Assembly (NCBI GenBank): GCA_046757965.1
Contig: JBHHZI010000001.1
Coordinates: 26,758-90,757 of the forward strand
From: JBHHZI01 sp046757965
GTDB lineage: Bacteria > Acidobacteriota > Polarisedimenticolia > SMYD01
Length of the DNA stretch: 64,000 nt
Direction: 5' to 3'
This document shows positions 1 through 8,131 of this stretch, piece by piece. The notes under the pieces were generated by a model. It had not been told where the DNA came from and did not search any database. It worked only from the letters and a program-made list of their open reading frames with translations. Made by a program: the position numbers and the translations under genes. How positions within the stretch are numbered: the stretch's first letter is position 1; every line of letters starts with the position of its first letter.

Positions 1-311
1 ATGGAGGACCCGTGTCGCGTCACGACGTCGCGGATGTTCGCCAGCGCCTGACGCGTCTCCCCCTGGATACCACCCGCTGCCAACTCGCGCGTCCCCGGCA
101 GCGTGCCGATCTTGCCGGACAGATACAGCATCCGTCCGACGCGCACCGCCTCCGAGAGTCGCGGCGAGGGACCGGAAGGACCGGGCAGGTACTCGATCTC
201 CTCCGGCGTGCCGGCCGCCCGGATCCCGCCGGCCATCGCACCCACGAGCAGCAAGGTGCCCGCCGTGCTCTTCCCGATCTTTACCCACCGTGGTCGTGCT
301 CTTCCCGTCAT
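1..311 (-). CDS. RidA/YjgF-like family protein, secreted, C-terminus off the window
   Basis: Reading leftward from the ATG at 311-309, an uninterrupted frame of 103 codons runs off the window edge. Residues 15-31 are a hydrophobic signal-like stretch (TAGTLLLVGAMAGGIRAAG). After it, EAVRVGRMLYLSGKIGTLPG and then GETRQALANIRDVV match the pattern of the Rid (YjgF/YER057c/UK114) fold, whose members typically have xVGxLxYLSGQIG followed by TxxALxNIxxVL. Rid proteins hydrolyse reactive enamine/imine intermediates; exported versions are common but their substrates are generally unknown. The catalytic Arg region lies beyond the window, so activity cannot be judged. No strong Shine-Dalgarno sequence is visible at the chosen start. 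Confidence 0.75.
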   Translation of the reverse strand, partial: MTGRARPRWVKIGKSTAGTLLLVGAMAGGIRAAGTPEEIEYLPGPSGPSPRLSEAVRVGRMLYLSGKIGTLPGTRELAAGGIQGETRQALANIRDVVTRHGSS

Positions 312-635
312 CGTGTGCCTCCCGTCTCATCGAGTCCAGCAGATGGTGTGGCTCATCTCGGTGCAGCTTCCAGCCGCCTCGCACAAGACGGTAGGAGATC
401 TCGGGTCGCGTTGACACAGGGAGCTGGTCAAGGCCACTTCCCCATGCCTGTTCGACGGCCGGCCATGCCGGTCGCCGGACGCCCGCGCCCCGCACGACCC
501 GACCTCACATGCGAAGAGGCCGGCGCTGTCGGCGCCGGCCTCTCCGTCCCCGATCCGGACCACCCTGGTGACCGCGTTCGTTGCCGGTCCGGATCTGTTT
601 CTCAGGGAACGACGTGGATGTTGCCCTTCTCGGTC
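312..635. other. Intergenic stretch without a recognised gene
   Basis: This 324-base stretch between the RidA-like start and the end of the small ORF at 636 has no frame with convincing protein character. It contains one strong inverted repeat (516-542), listed separately. Confidence 0.5.
516..542. terminator. 11-bp inverted repeat, possible transcription terminator
   Basis: The arms are GAGGCCGGCGC and GCGCCGGCCTC with a 5-nt loop (TGTCG); the match is perfect. Read leftward, it lies downstream of the small ORF at 636-779 and is followed by only two T residues, so it is a weak intrinsic terminator at best. It could equally be a bidirectional stem-loop. The structure is seen directly; the function is inferred. 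Confidence 0.4.
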
Positions 636-779
636 TTATCGGCAGCCGGTGCAGATGAGCGTGTGTCCGCGACTTCCGCTGTCGGTGCTTCGCAGACCTT
701 CGATCCGATTGGAACTCCAGAGAGAGGTGGATGCAACGAACATGGCCAACGCGATCAGACTTGCTCTCAGAAAACTCAT
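636..779 (-). CDS. Small 47-aa peptide with signal-like N-terminus
   Basis: The ATG at 779-777 is preceded by a clean GGAG Shine-Dalgarno sequence five bases upstream, which decides the start. The peptide begins MSFLRASLIALAMFVAST, a short hydrophobic export-type segment, and ends in a Cys-containing tail (LICTGCR). No family is recognised. An overlapping frame shifted by one base continues past the TAA and ends ADKTEKGNIHVVP with a stop near 602, so a frameshift joining the signal peptide to that other tail is possible. The first-frame codons are lower in third-position GC than neighbouring genes, so it may be a rapidly evolving small exported peptide or a decayed one. Confidence 0.4.
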   Translation of the reverse strand: MSFLRASLIALAMFVASTSLWSSNRIEGLRSTDSGSRGHTLICTGCR

Positions 780-1097
780 CTCGACTCCTTTTCTGCGCCC
801 CCGAGGCGCTCTCGACATTCACCCCGGGACTACGCAAGGGGAATGCCAGCGTGGAGGGATCGCCGTCCTGCCGGGCGGTGGCCGGCCGGAAGACGCGCGG
901 ATCCGGTCGCTATCGCCCAGGAACGGCTGTTGACGATGTTCGAGGGTCATCCGACCCGAGAGCGCAGACCGAGGGGGTCGGCATCGGCGCGGGAAGCGAT
1001 CCGGATATCTGCAGGTACCGATCGGACACGCGGGCAACCGAAAGAGCGACCCCGGAGGAGACGTGGAGCGCGACGGGCACCCGGGAGGGCGCCATGC
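780..1097. other. Intergenic stretch, nothing recognised
   Basis: This 318-base region lies between the small peptide start (leftward) and the 3' end of the sigma-54 activator gene (also leftward). Open frames here are low-complexity, Arg-rich and lack a Shine-Dalgarno sequence. I see no RNA gene or repeat in it. It probably carries the promoter for the small peptide, but I could not identify convincing -35/-10 elements. Confidence 0.4.
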
Positions 1098-2942
1098 TCA
1101 CCGGGCGGTGCCTGACCTGCCGCCGCGCCGGGCGCTTCCCCGCGATCCCCGCAGGTTCTCGGCCCAGCGGAGTGTGTTCCCAAGGTGCCGGCGGTCATCC
1201 GCCAGCAGGTCGGCGATCGATTCGCGGGAGATCGACAGCAGGCGCTTCACGAGGCTGGCGGCGTCCGACGTGCGCATCGATCGGGTACCGAGAAGCATCC
1301 GGACGGCCGTCGTCGGTTTCGGCTCGCCCGACGCGATGGCACTCGCGGCGAGAGCGGCGTCGAGCTGGCAGGCGATGAAGCGCGCATAGGCCGCCTGCAC
1401 CTCGCCGAGCCGCCCGAGCCAGCGGTCCTTGTCGGCGATCTCGAATCTCACGGCACCCAGGGCGGCGAGGGCATCGTCGAGGGTCGCGCCGGGCTCCGTC
1501 ACTTCCTCCGGACGCTCCTGCCCCATGCCGTCGACACTCCCCTCGCCGACGGCGGACACCTCGACCGGCCGGTCGCCTGCGGGCAGGTTGCCCGCTCTCT
1601 CCGCGGGACGCCCCCGCGTCGCGCTCGTCGCGGTCGGCGGCAGGACCGACGGGAGGTGTTCCGGCGACAGGTAGCGAATACCGCGATAGCTGGACACTGC
1701 CTGGAGAACGGCGTGTTCGAGTTCCCGCACGTTGCCGGGCCAGGGGCTGGACATCATCAATTCCATCGCCTCCGGGGAGATCTCACGCCGTTCAGCCGCG
1801 AGTCGTCTCTCGTGCCGGCGGACCAGATACTCCACGAGCAACGGGATGTCCTCCCGGCGGTCGCGGAGCGGGGGCAGCACCACAGGATTGGCGGCATTCG
1901 CGCGCTGCAGGAGGTCGCTGCGGAACCCACGCTCGAGCATCTCGAATCGATTCGTCGCCATCACCACCTGCAGGTCGAGCTTGCGCACGCTTCCATCGCC
2001 GATGCGCTGCGCTTCGCGGGTCCCGGTGTCCAGGAGTCGCATCAGCCGGTCCTGCACGCCGGCGGGAATATCACCGAATTCGTCGAAGAACAGGGTGCCC
2101 CCGTCGGCCATCTCCGCGGCGCCCGGGCGATCCCGGGCAGCTCCGGTGAAGGCCCCCCGCACATATCCGAACAGGTCCGCCGAGAACATGTCCTCGTTGG
2201 CATGGACAAACAGCTTGCAGAATTTGCCGGAACGCCTGGATGACCTGTGGATATAGGTCGCGAGCAGTTCCTTCCCCGTGCCGGTCTCCCCGAGCACCAG
2301 GATGTTCGCGTTGCCGATGCGGGCGGCACGTCGGGCGGATCTCAAGGCGGCCAGCAGGGGCACGGAATGTCCGACGATGCCCTCGCCGACGAGATAGGCG
2401 TTCTCGAGGAGGAGGTCCCGCAACCGTTTCCGGTCGAGTTGCTGCTTGTCGACGAATGCGAACACACCATGGCGCGCGAAGCGACTCTCGATGTGCTCGC
2501 GCTCCATGGCCGACAGGATCACGACCGGAATCTCGGCCAGATCCGGCTCCTTGCGGATGCGGTCGAGGATCGTCAGTCCGAAGTAGTGTGCGGGGTCCCG
2601 GTCCGTCGACTCTCCCTGGGCATCCCCTGTGAGAGGATCGACCGGACCGGTCTGGAAGTGCATGTCCAGAAGCACCATGGCCCAGCGCGGCCACTTCTGC
2701 CAGCCGGCGCGAAGAAGCTCGATGACCCCGTCGACATCGTTGTCGATGCGCCGATCGGTCTGGACCTGACCGCTGTGGAGGATCGCTTCCGCCACGGGTT
2801 GACCGACCTCCGCCGTCGCCACGTCTCCCGTCACATCCCGGATCCCGAGCCGCGCGCAGAACATCTCCCGATCCCGATTGCGGGCCCACGATCCGCGCCC
2901 GTAGACATCGTCGATGATCAGCAGTCTCGGCAGGTCGCTCAT
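1098..2942 (-). CDS. Sigma-54-dependent activator with N-terminal receiver domain
   Basis: This 614-aa protein has a receiver-like domain (about 1-190) with the acidic pair D11-D12, candidate phospho-acceptor D93 (LLDMHF), S144 and K166, and an unusually long insertion between the first strands. An AAA+ enhancer-binding domain follows: Walker A GETGTGKE at 218-225, an intact GAFTGA sigma-54 contact loop at 263-268, Walker B GGTLFFDE at 281-288, and sensor II WPGNVREL at 401-408. It should therefore activate RNA polymerase-sigma54 by ATP hydrolysis. The C-terminus (about 490-590) is not a standard Fis-type HTH; it holds a helical segment with PTTAVRMLLG and RTSDAASLVKRLL. The start overlaps the stop of the 196-aa gene as ATGA, so the two are translationally coupled. 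Confidence 0.9.
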   Translation of the reverse strand: MSDLPRLLIIDDVYGRGSWARNRDREMFCARLGIRDVTGDVATAEVGQPVAEAILHSGQVQTDRRIDNDVDGVIELLRAGWQKWPRWAMVLLDMHFQTGPVDPLTGDAQGESTDRDPAHYFGLTILDRIRKEPDLAEIPVVILSAMEREHIESRFARHGVFAFVDKQQLDRKRLRDLLLENAYLVGEGIVGHSVPLLAALRSARRAARIGNANILVLGETGTGKELLATYIHRSSRRSGKFCKLFVHANEDMFSADLFGYVRGAFTGAARDRPGAAEMADGGTLFFDEFGDIPAGVQDRLMRLLDTGTREAQRIGDGSVRKLDLQVVMATNRFEMLERGFRSDLLQRANAANPVVLPPLRDRREDIPLLVEYLVRRHERRLAAERREISPEAMELMMSSPWPGNVRELEHAVLQAVSSYRGIRYLSPEHLPSVLPPTATSATRGRPAERAGNLPAGDRPVEVSAVGEGSVDGMGQERPEEVTEPGATLDDALAALGAVRFEIADKDRWLGRLGEVQAAYARFIACQLDAALAASAIASGEPKPTTAVRMLLGTRSMRTSDAASLVKRLLSISRESIADLLADDRRHLGNTLRWAENLRGSRGSARRGGRSGTAR

Positions 2943-3529
2943 ACGATCAGGATCTCGTGGGGCATCCTCGAGAGGCTGTCTCCGAGGTGGTGGCAGCCTC
3001 GCCTCAGGTTCTCGAACCGGTGCGCAAGCTGCCTCAGGCGCGAGACGTCGTCTGCCGGTTCCGCCGCCAGGCGCTCCTTGATGCGCCAGTAGGCCTCATC
3101 GGCCTCGATCAATGCCTGCGCCGCCGCGTCCACGCGCTCCGAGATCGGGTAGCGAGCCGCCCACAGATCATGGAGCAGGGTTCCCAGCCAGTGCCGGGTG
3201 GTCCGGGCCAGAAGACAGAGCGGCGCCTGGGTCACGAAGCACCGGGGCGACATCTCCTGGACGAACGACCAGATGAGATCACCGGCCTGTCTCGACCGCG
3301 CCTCCCACGCAGGGAAGTCGTCTCGAACGAACTCCAGGAGCCGTTCCGGATCCGATGACGGCACGGCCAGCAGCGCCAGAAAGCCGTCCAGCCGGTTGAG
3401 ATACCGGTTCTTCAGCCAGTCATGGTTGAACCGGCTGCGCCGTTGCTGCCAGTCCTCCATCGGGCTCGGGTCCACGACGACCTCGTCTACCTGACGCCGG
3501 AGCCGGTGGCGACTCCGGACGCCTGGCAT
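2939..3529 (-). CDS. Uncharacterised 196-aa protein coupled to the sigma-54 activator
   Basis: I do not recognise this family. The sequence is rich in Trp, Arg and charged residues (DWLKNRYLNRLDGFLALL near 38-56) and looks all-helical, cytoplasmic and without membrane segments. A GGAG lies eight bases before the ATG at 3529; an internal ATG at 3460 (MEDWQQRRSRF) is an alternative if the Arg-rich first 23 residues are not translated. Its stop overlaps the start of the downstream activator gene by 4 bases, implying a shared mRNA and a linked role, perhaps as a sensor or anti-activator partner. It is divergent from the desulfurase-like gene across a 132-base gap containing a palindrome. Confidence 0.7.
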   Translation of the reverse strand: MPGVRSRHRLRRQVDEVVVDPSPMEDWQQRRSRFNHDWLKNRYLNRLDGFLALLAVPSSDPERLLEFVRDDFPAWEARSRQAGDLIWSFVQEMSPRCFVTQAPLCLLARTTRHWLGTLLHDLWAARYPISERVDAAAQALIEADEAYWRIKERLAAEPADDVSRLRQLAHRFENLRRGCHHLGDSLSRMPHEILIV

Positions 3530-3625
3530 GCATCCTGCTCCTGTTACAGGTCAACCGTCGAAGGCACCGCGATACCCGCTCGGGCGGGCCGTCGCGACCT
3601 TCCCGGGTGCAACCTCGCAACGCAT

Positions 3626-3643
3626 GGTATCAAGATTGATACC
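3626..3643. promoter_or_regulatory. 18-bp palindrome, candidate operator in a divergent promoter
   Basis: GGTATCAA and TTGATACC form perfect 8-bp arms around a 2-bp centre. It sits 18 bases before the ATG of the desulfurase-like gene (3662) and within the 132-base gap separating two divergent arms of the cluster. The size and symmetry are typical of a dimeric winged-helix repressor site. Which regulator binds is not shown by the sequence. Confidence 0.5.
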
Positions 3644-3661
3644 GGAAGTGGAGAATCTGTC

Positions 3662-4873
3662 ATGTTCGTGCAACGTGGTTTTCAACAGGATTCCCGGACA
3701 CACCATGAGGAGATCTATCTCGACAATGCCGCGACGACCGCGCTGGACCCCCGGGTCCTGGAGGCGATGGCGCCCTATCTGGGCAGCAGGTGCGGCGATC
3801 CATCGGGCGCTCACGCCCCCGGACGGCGTGCCCGGCAGGTCGTCGAGCGGGGACGGGTGACCGTCGCCAGGCATCTTCATTGCGCCACCGCGGAGGTCGT
3901 GTTCACCAGCGGCGGCACTGAATCGAACAACCTGGCACTGATCGGCAGCGCGCGCCTGCTCAAGCGCCGCGGCCGTCATCTGGTCGTGTCCTCCATCGAA
4001 CATCCATCCGTGCTCCGGGCAGCCGCCTACCTCGAGACCCAGGGCTTCTCCGTGACGTGCGCCGACGCCGACAGCCAGGGCCGCGTGGGTGTGGACGCGG
4101 TGCGACACGCCCTCCGCCCGGACACCGTGCTGGTCTCGGTGATGCTCGCCAGCCACGTCACCGGCATCGTGCAACCGGTACCGGAGATCGCCCGCCTGGT
4201 CCACGCGCACGAGGCGCTCCTTCATACCGATGCCGTCCAGGCGCTGGGCAAGACGACGGTCGACGTCCGGGCGCTCGGTGCGGATCTGGTCTCCCTCTCC
4301 GCCCACAAGATGCACGGTCCGCAGGGCATCGGCGGCCTGTATGTGCGAGCAGGTGCCGTCATCCAGCCGCGCCAGTTCGGTGACGGTCAGGAGCGCGGGC
4401 TGCGAGGCGGGACGGAGAACATCGCAGGCATCCTCGGCTTCGTGCGGGCGCTGGATCTCTGCGGTCCCGGCCGGGATCGTGACCGCATGGGCCGACTGCG
4501 GGACATGCTCCAGGACGAGATCACGTCCCGGATCGATGCCGTCATCGTTCATGGCAGGGAGGTCGCACGGCTGTCATCGATCCTCGCGGTGACCATCCCG
4601 GACGTGAACGGTGAGGCGCTCCATCGCGGCCTGGCGGCGCGCGGTCTGGCGGTCTCATCCGGCGAACCAGGGGCGGCCGGCCGGCGGGCCATGGTGCGGG
4701 CCGTCGGCTCCCATCCCGAACCCATCGCCAGCACCATCCGTTTCTCCCTGTCACGACGGACCACCCCCGAGGAGATCCATGCCGCGGCGGCCATCGTGGG
4801 CGACGTCGTCGCGCGCCTCCATCGTCCAGCAACCGCATCTCCGGCGCGCAACGTCGTGATCGGATCCGGCTGA
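3662..4873 (+). CDS. Cysteine-desulfurase-like class V aminotransferase lacking the catalytic Cys
   Basis: This 403-aa protein follows NifS/IscS along its whole length: YLDNAATT (19-26), FTSGGTESNN (81-90), SIEHPSV (111-117), HTDAVQALGK (188-197), PLP lysine K216 in SAHKMHGPQGIG, and GQERGLRGGTEN. Three key places deviate. The NNExG segment that contacts PLP reads SHVTG (164-168). The glycine run before QERG reads FGDG. The active-site loop, SSGSAC in IscS, reads SSGEPG (332-337), putting Gly337 where the sulfur-carrying Cys belongs. Classical desulfuration is therefore unlikely; it may be a regulatory or repurposed PLP fold. GGAG lies eight bases before the ATG, and a palindrome is just upstream. 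It appears to head a rightward operon with two unknown proteins. Confidence 0.85.
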   Translation: MFVQRGFQQDSRTHHEEIYLDNAATTALDPRVLEAMAPYLGSRCGDPSGAHAPGRRARQVVERGRVTVARHLHCATAEVVFTSGGTESNNLALIGSARLLKRRGRHLVVSSIEHPSVLRAAAYLETQGFSVTCADADSQGRVGVDAVRHALRPDTVLVSVMLASHVTGIVQPVPEIARLVHAHEALLHTDAVQALGKTTVDVRALGADLVSLSAHKMHGPQGIGGLYVRAGAVIQPRQFGDGQERGLRGGTENIAGILGFVRALDLCGPGRDRDRMGRLRDMLQDEITSRIDAVIVHGREVARLSSILAVTIPDVNGEALHRGLAARGLAVSSGEPGAAGRRAMVRAVGSHPEPIASTIRFSLSRRTTPEEIHAAAAIVGDVVARLHRPATASPARNVVIGSG

Positions 4874-4933
4874 GACACCGCGGGCGGTCACGCTGTCTCA
4901 CGATTTCGTTGAAAACGGATCGGATCGAGGAGT

Positions 4934-6943
4934 ATGATGGGCGGTATCTCCTGCCTGTACTCCGGCGGGGCGGTCCGGACCGCCGCCGGCGTCCAGCAAA
5001 GGCCGGGCGTGACCGTGACCAGAGGTTTTCGCAAGAACATCGAGGATCTGCTCGAGGAATGGCGTCCGCCCGGCGGCATGGCCGCCTTGCTTCTCGAGCA
5101 TCCAACCGCGGGAGTCTACTTCCCGCTGGCGGTCCAGCCAGCCGCCGAGAACACCGACTATTACTCGATGCCGGTGCGATTTCGCGATGGCTGCGACACC
5201 AGCCTGCAGCTCGATGAGACTTCTTCGCCGGAACGGCTCGCGTTTCGCGGCCGGCTCGAGTTGACACGGCCCGATCTGCGATTGCCGGTGAGGCAGGAAC
5301 TGGTGCCGCTTCACCAGGATGGGGACGGCGGGCTGAAGGTTCTCCTCCTGCGCTCGTCACCGGGGACGATGCCGGACATGGAGCCGCGAAACCTGAACAC
5401 CCTGAAGAATCTGGTTCCCCTGACCTGTCTGAACTGGGTGGAACAGGCGCAGAGATCGATCGAGATCCCGGAGTTCTCGAGCTTCGAGGAGCTCGCGCAG
5501 GACCTGGTCAAGCGGCTCAGCGACGTGGAGCAGGACCCCCCCTATTTCCCCATCCTGCATGCCGAGGTGACGCCGGACGCTGAGGCTCTCGGCGCCCGTT
5601 TCTCCAGCGCCAACCTGCTGAGCTGGAACTGTTACCTCCTCGACGATCAGCGGAGCATGCCGGCCTACATCCCGCAGATGCCCACCGTGATGGGGGAAAA
5701 GAAGATTCACGAGTGGTGGGAGGATGTCACACGGCGGGCCGACGCCTCGAGCATGACCGAATCGATCCGGAAGGCCGCCGCCAAGACCATCGATCATGTC
5801 CGGCTGATCGGCCGATGCGACCATGATGGCGTGGCGTGGTGGGCGTTTGCCCGCCACAACAAGGATCGCCGGGAGATGACAGGGCTGCTGTGTGAATGGT
5901 CCGAGGGGGAATCGATCCTCTCGGCCGCCGAGGCCTGGAGGGACGTCGACCCGATCACGCCCGGTGACCTCGTGCGCCGGGCGCTGGCCGTGCGATCGGA
6001 TGAAGATGACGTCCTGGTGACGATGTGGCTGGTCAGCGACACGGGCCAGGGCATCAATATCGGGTTCAAGGCGGGCAACCGCATCGAGGTTCTCGATCAC
6101 GCCGAGATGGGCGGCGCGGATCAGGTGGAGATCACGGAGTTCGTTCCGTTCTGTGTGCGGCTGTCCCCGTTGCCGCTGGTCGACAGGCAGGTCATCGAGG
6201 ACCGGGTCCGGCCGGTCCTTGCCAGCGCAGCGCGCGCGGCACGACGCATCGACGGGTCGGGCCTGATCGAGAGCGCCTTCGAGCCGGTTCGCAGGGAGCT
6301 GCACGAGGGCTCATGGCATGACGCCTACCCGGGCAGTGGCCTGTTCGTGGACCGATTTCATGACGTGGCCGACTGGACCGACGAGGACGTGAAGCGATGC
6401 CATGAACGGATGGTCGTGCTTCTCGACGGATTGCTGACCGCCTGGACCGGCAACGCGAACCCGCTGAGCCGCAACCGTTGCGAGACACGCTTCGACTGCT
6501 GGCACATTCGCGCCCTCAAGGCTCTGGCTCATGACCGTCTGCACTCCAGCCTGGTGATGGCGGTTCTCTCCGGACCGGTGTCGGACGCGTCGTACCTGCT
6601 GGCCGACCGGGAGATATGCCCCGGCGGCAACGTACGCTGGTCAGACCTCCTGGCGGCGCTGACGACGGTCACGACCGAGGGCAATCGCTTCCGGCTGAAG
6701 CAATGGCACCACGGCGCAAGATGCACGCTGATCCTGCGGTTCTCCGGCCAGCTCAACCCCCAGGGTGTCACCGCCGCACTGACCGGAGAGGGCGCGCAAG
6801 AACGACAGGGCAGCTTCACGCGTGCCTGTGAAACCCTGCGTCGCGCGGCGCGACGGTTCGGCGTGGAGATCGATCACGACGGAGACGAAGACGAACGATG
6901 GAGCCTCGTCGTCGTTCTGGCCGAGAGCGAGCTTGCCTGCTAA
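4934..6943 (+). CDS. Large uncharacterised protein (669 aa) of the desulfurase-like cluster
   Basis: No family is recognised. There is no signal peptide and there are no membrane segments, so it should be cytoplasmic. The middle carries several Trp-rich elements (KKIHEWWEDV, GVAWWAFARHNKD). The last 110 residues alternate strands and helices and end in WSLVVVLAE, faintly recalling a degenerate GHKL-type ATPase domain, but no N, G1 or G2 box is visible, so this is only a suggestion. GAGGAG precedes the ATG at 4934 very closely; ATG 4937 or an in-frame GTG near 5009 are alternatives. It begins 60 bases after the desulfurase-like gene and is followed at about 80 bases by the receiver-like protein. 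Confidence 0.75.
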   Translation: MMGGISCLYSGGAVRTAAGVQQRPGVTVTRGFRKNIEDLLEEWRPPGGMAALLLEHPTAGVYFPLAVQPAAENTDYYSMPVRFRDGCDTSLQLDETSSPERLAFRGRLELTRPDLRLPVRQELVPLHQDGDGGLKVLLLRSSPGTMPDMEPRNLNTLKNLVPLTCLNWVEQAQRSIEIPEFSSFEELAQDLVKRLSDVEQDPPYFPILHAEVTPDAEALGARFSSANLLSWNCYLLDDQRSMPAYIPQMPTVMGEKKIHEWWEDVTRRADASSMTESIRKAAAKTIDHVRLIGRCDHDGVAWWAFARHNKDRREMTGLLCEWSEGESILSAAEAWRDVDPITPGDLVRRALAVRSDEDDVLVTMWLVSDTGQGINIGFKAGNRIEVLDHAEMGGADQVEITEFVPFCVRLSPLPLVDRQVIEDRVRPVLASAARAARRIDGSGLIESAFEPVRRELHEGSWHDAYPGSGLFVDRFHDVADWTDEDVKRCHERMVVLLDGLLTAWTGNANPLSRNRCETRFDCWHIRALKALAHDRLHSSLVMAVLSGPVSDASYLLADREICPGGNVRWSDLLAALTTVTTEGNRFRLKQWHHGARCTLILRFSGQLNPQGVTAALTGEGAQERQGSFTRACETLRRAARRFGVEIDHDGDEDERWSLVVVLAESELAC

Positions 6944-7024
6944 GAGTCGAACGCACGGGCCATGCCGCGGCTCCGGCCACGGCGGCGCGGTCGCCGGACC
7001 ATGCGCTCGCGGGACCGCCACGGG

Positions 7025-7855
7025 ATGAGTGCCTCGAGCTGGTCGCTTTACCTGTTCGACCCCGAGGACCGGGCCTACCGCAGGCCCTGGGCGTCGATGC
7101 TGCCGGCTCCGTTTCACGAGGTCACCATCGTGGATTCTTTCTTCCAGAGGAGCGGGGGCAGGGCTCGCGACGGTGTCGTCGTCGTCCACGCCTCGCGCCT
7201 GCCTGACGAGAAGCGACGCGGCGATCTGGTCAGCAACGCCAGACAGATGAATCTTCACCTGGTTCTCATCTCTGGTGGGCATCAGTCAGAGCCGGCGCGT
7301 GACAACTGGGTCTATTTCCGCCGCCGCCCGGTTCGCATGCGCGACATCGACGAGGAGTTTGTCGACTGCTTCGCCCGCTTCTGGCACCATCTTCGGTCCA
7401 CCGATGAGTTCCGCTTCGAGCTTCTCGAACCGGCGCGAGACATGGTCCGGGTGCTGGTCGTGCTCTGCCAGGGCTATCTTCTCGCCCACGTGCGGCGCGA
7501 CCCGCTGCGCCTCGAACTGCCGGGGGAGTCTCACGCGGTGTGTGACCAGGGGCTCGCAGCGTTGAACCGTCTCGGGCTCGACACGGCCCTGGCGACCCCC
7601 CCGGCGCCGGATAGCGTCTCCGAGCTGCTCGAGGAGGAGATGGGAGAGCTCGTGGACTCCGCCGACTGGTGGTCACCGGTCGATGTGCCGCGGCTTCGCC
7701 ACGAGCTGGCGACTCTCGACATGAACGATGTGAACGTCCGGCGTCTTGTCGCCGGAATCGACGCGGAACTCTCCGTTGCTCCGGCCGTGGTGGTCGCGGC
7801 GTACTGCGTGCTCGAACAACACCTGCGCGCGAGTCTCCGGCCGCAGAGGGCCTGA
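7025..7855 (+). CDS. Uncharacterised protein with receiver-like N-terminal half (276 aa)
   Basis: No named family is recognised. The first half has the strand pattern of a response-regulator receiver (GVVVVHASRLPD, then LHLVLISGG, then VYFRRRPVRMRDID, resembling the LLDxxLPD, VIxLTG and xRKPV strands). The phospho-acceptor Asp position reads His-Ala and no acidic pair is evident, so it would be a pseudo-receiver. The second half is helical. The frame is open from 6962, but the first 21 codons are nearly all Arg/Pro, so the ATG at 7025 (MSASSWSLYLF) is preferred; ATG 7001 is possible. As last gene of the rightward arm it may partner the receiver/sigma-54 activator. This is inference from context and fold impression. 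Confidence 0.65.
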   Translation: MSASSWSLYLFDPEDRAYRRPWASMLPAPFHEVTIVDSFFQRSGGRARDGVVVVHASRLPDEKRRGDLVSNARQMNLHLVLISGGHQSEPARDNWVYFRRRPVRMRDIDEEFVDCFARFWHHLRSTDEFRFELLEPARDMVRVLVVLCQGYLLAHVRRDPLRLELPGESHAVCDQGLAALNRLGLDTALATPPAPDSVSELLEEEMGELVDSADWWSPVDVPRLRHELATLDMNDVNVRRLVAGIDAELSVAPAVVVAAYCVLEQHLRASLRPQRA

Positions 7856-8131
7856 TGCCGACGGCGAGCGACCGGGCCGCCGGCCTGCCGGTCCGCCAGC
7901 ATCTGGTGCCCGTTCCGTCAGCCCGGGAGCGGCACAGGCGGAGATCCCGGCGGCGGAATTATCGGCGGACCACTCCGGTTCTTCAGGATGAGAACGACCG
8001 TTCGCCATGCCACCGTTCGCTCCCCTGCCGCACCGCGCGATGCGGCCGCCTCGACCGGCGCCGGACGGGCCAGAGGGGGACATCCGACGGCGGTGGAGCT
8101 GGCCAGGACAGGCCGATGAGCCGATGACCTG

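Noticed and set aside
3530..3661. Sigma-54 promoter (-24/-12) in the divergent cluster gap
   Set aside because: A GGCAC is present near 3559 but the GC element at the correct spacing is missing; no convincing site found in either direction.
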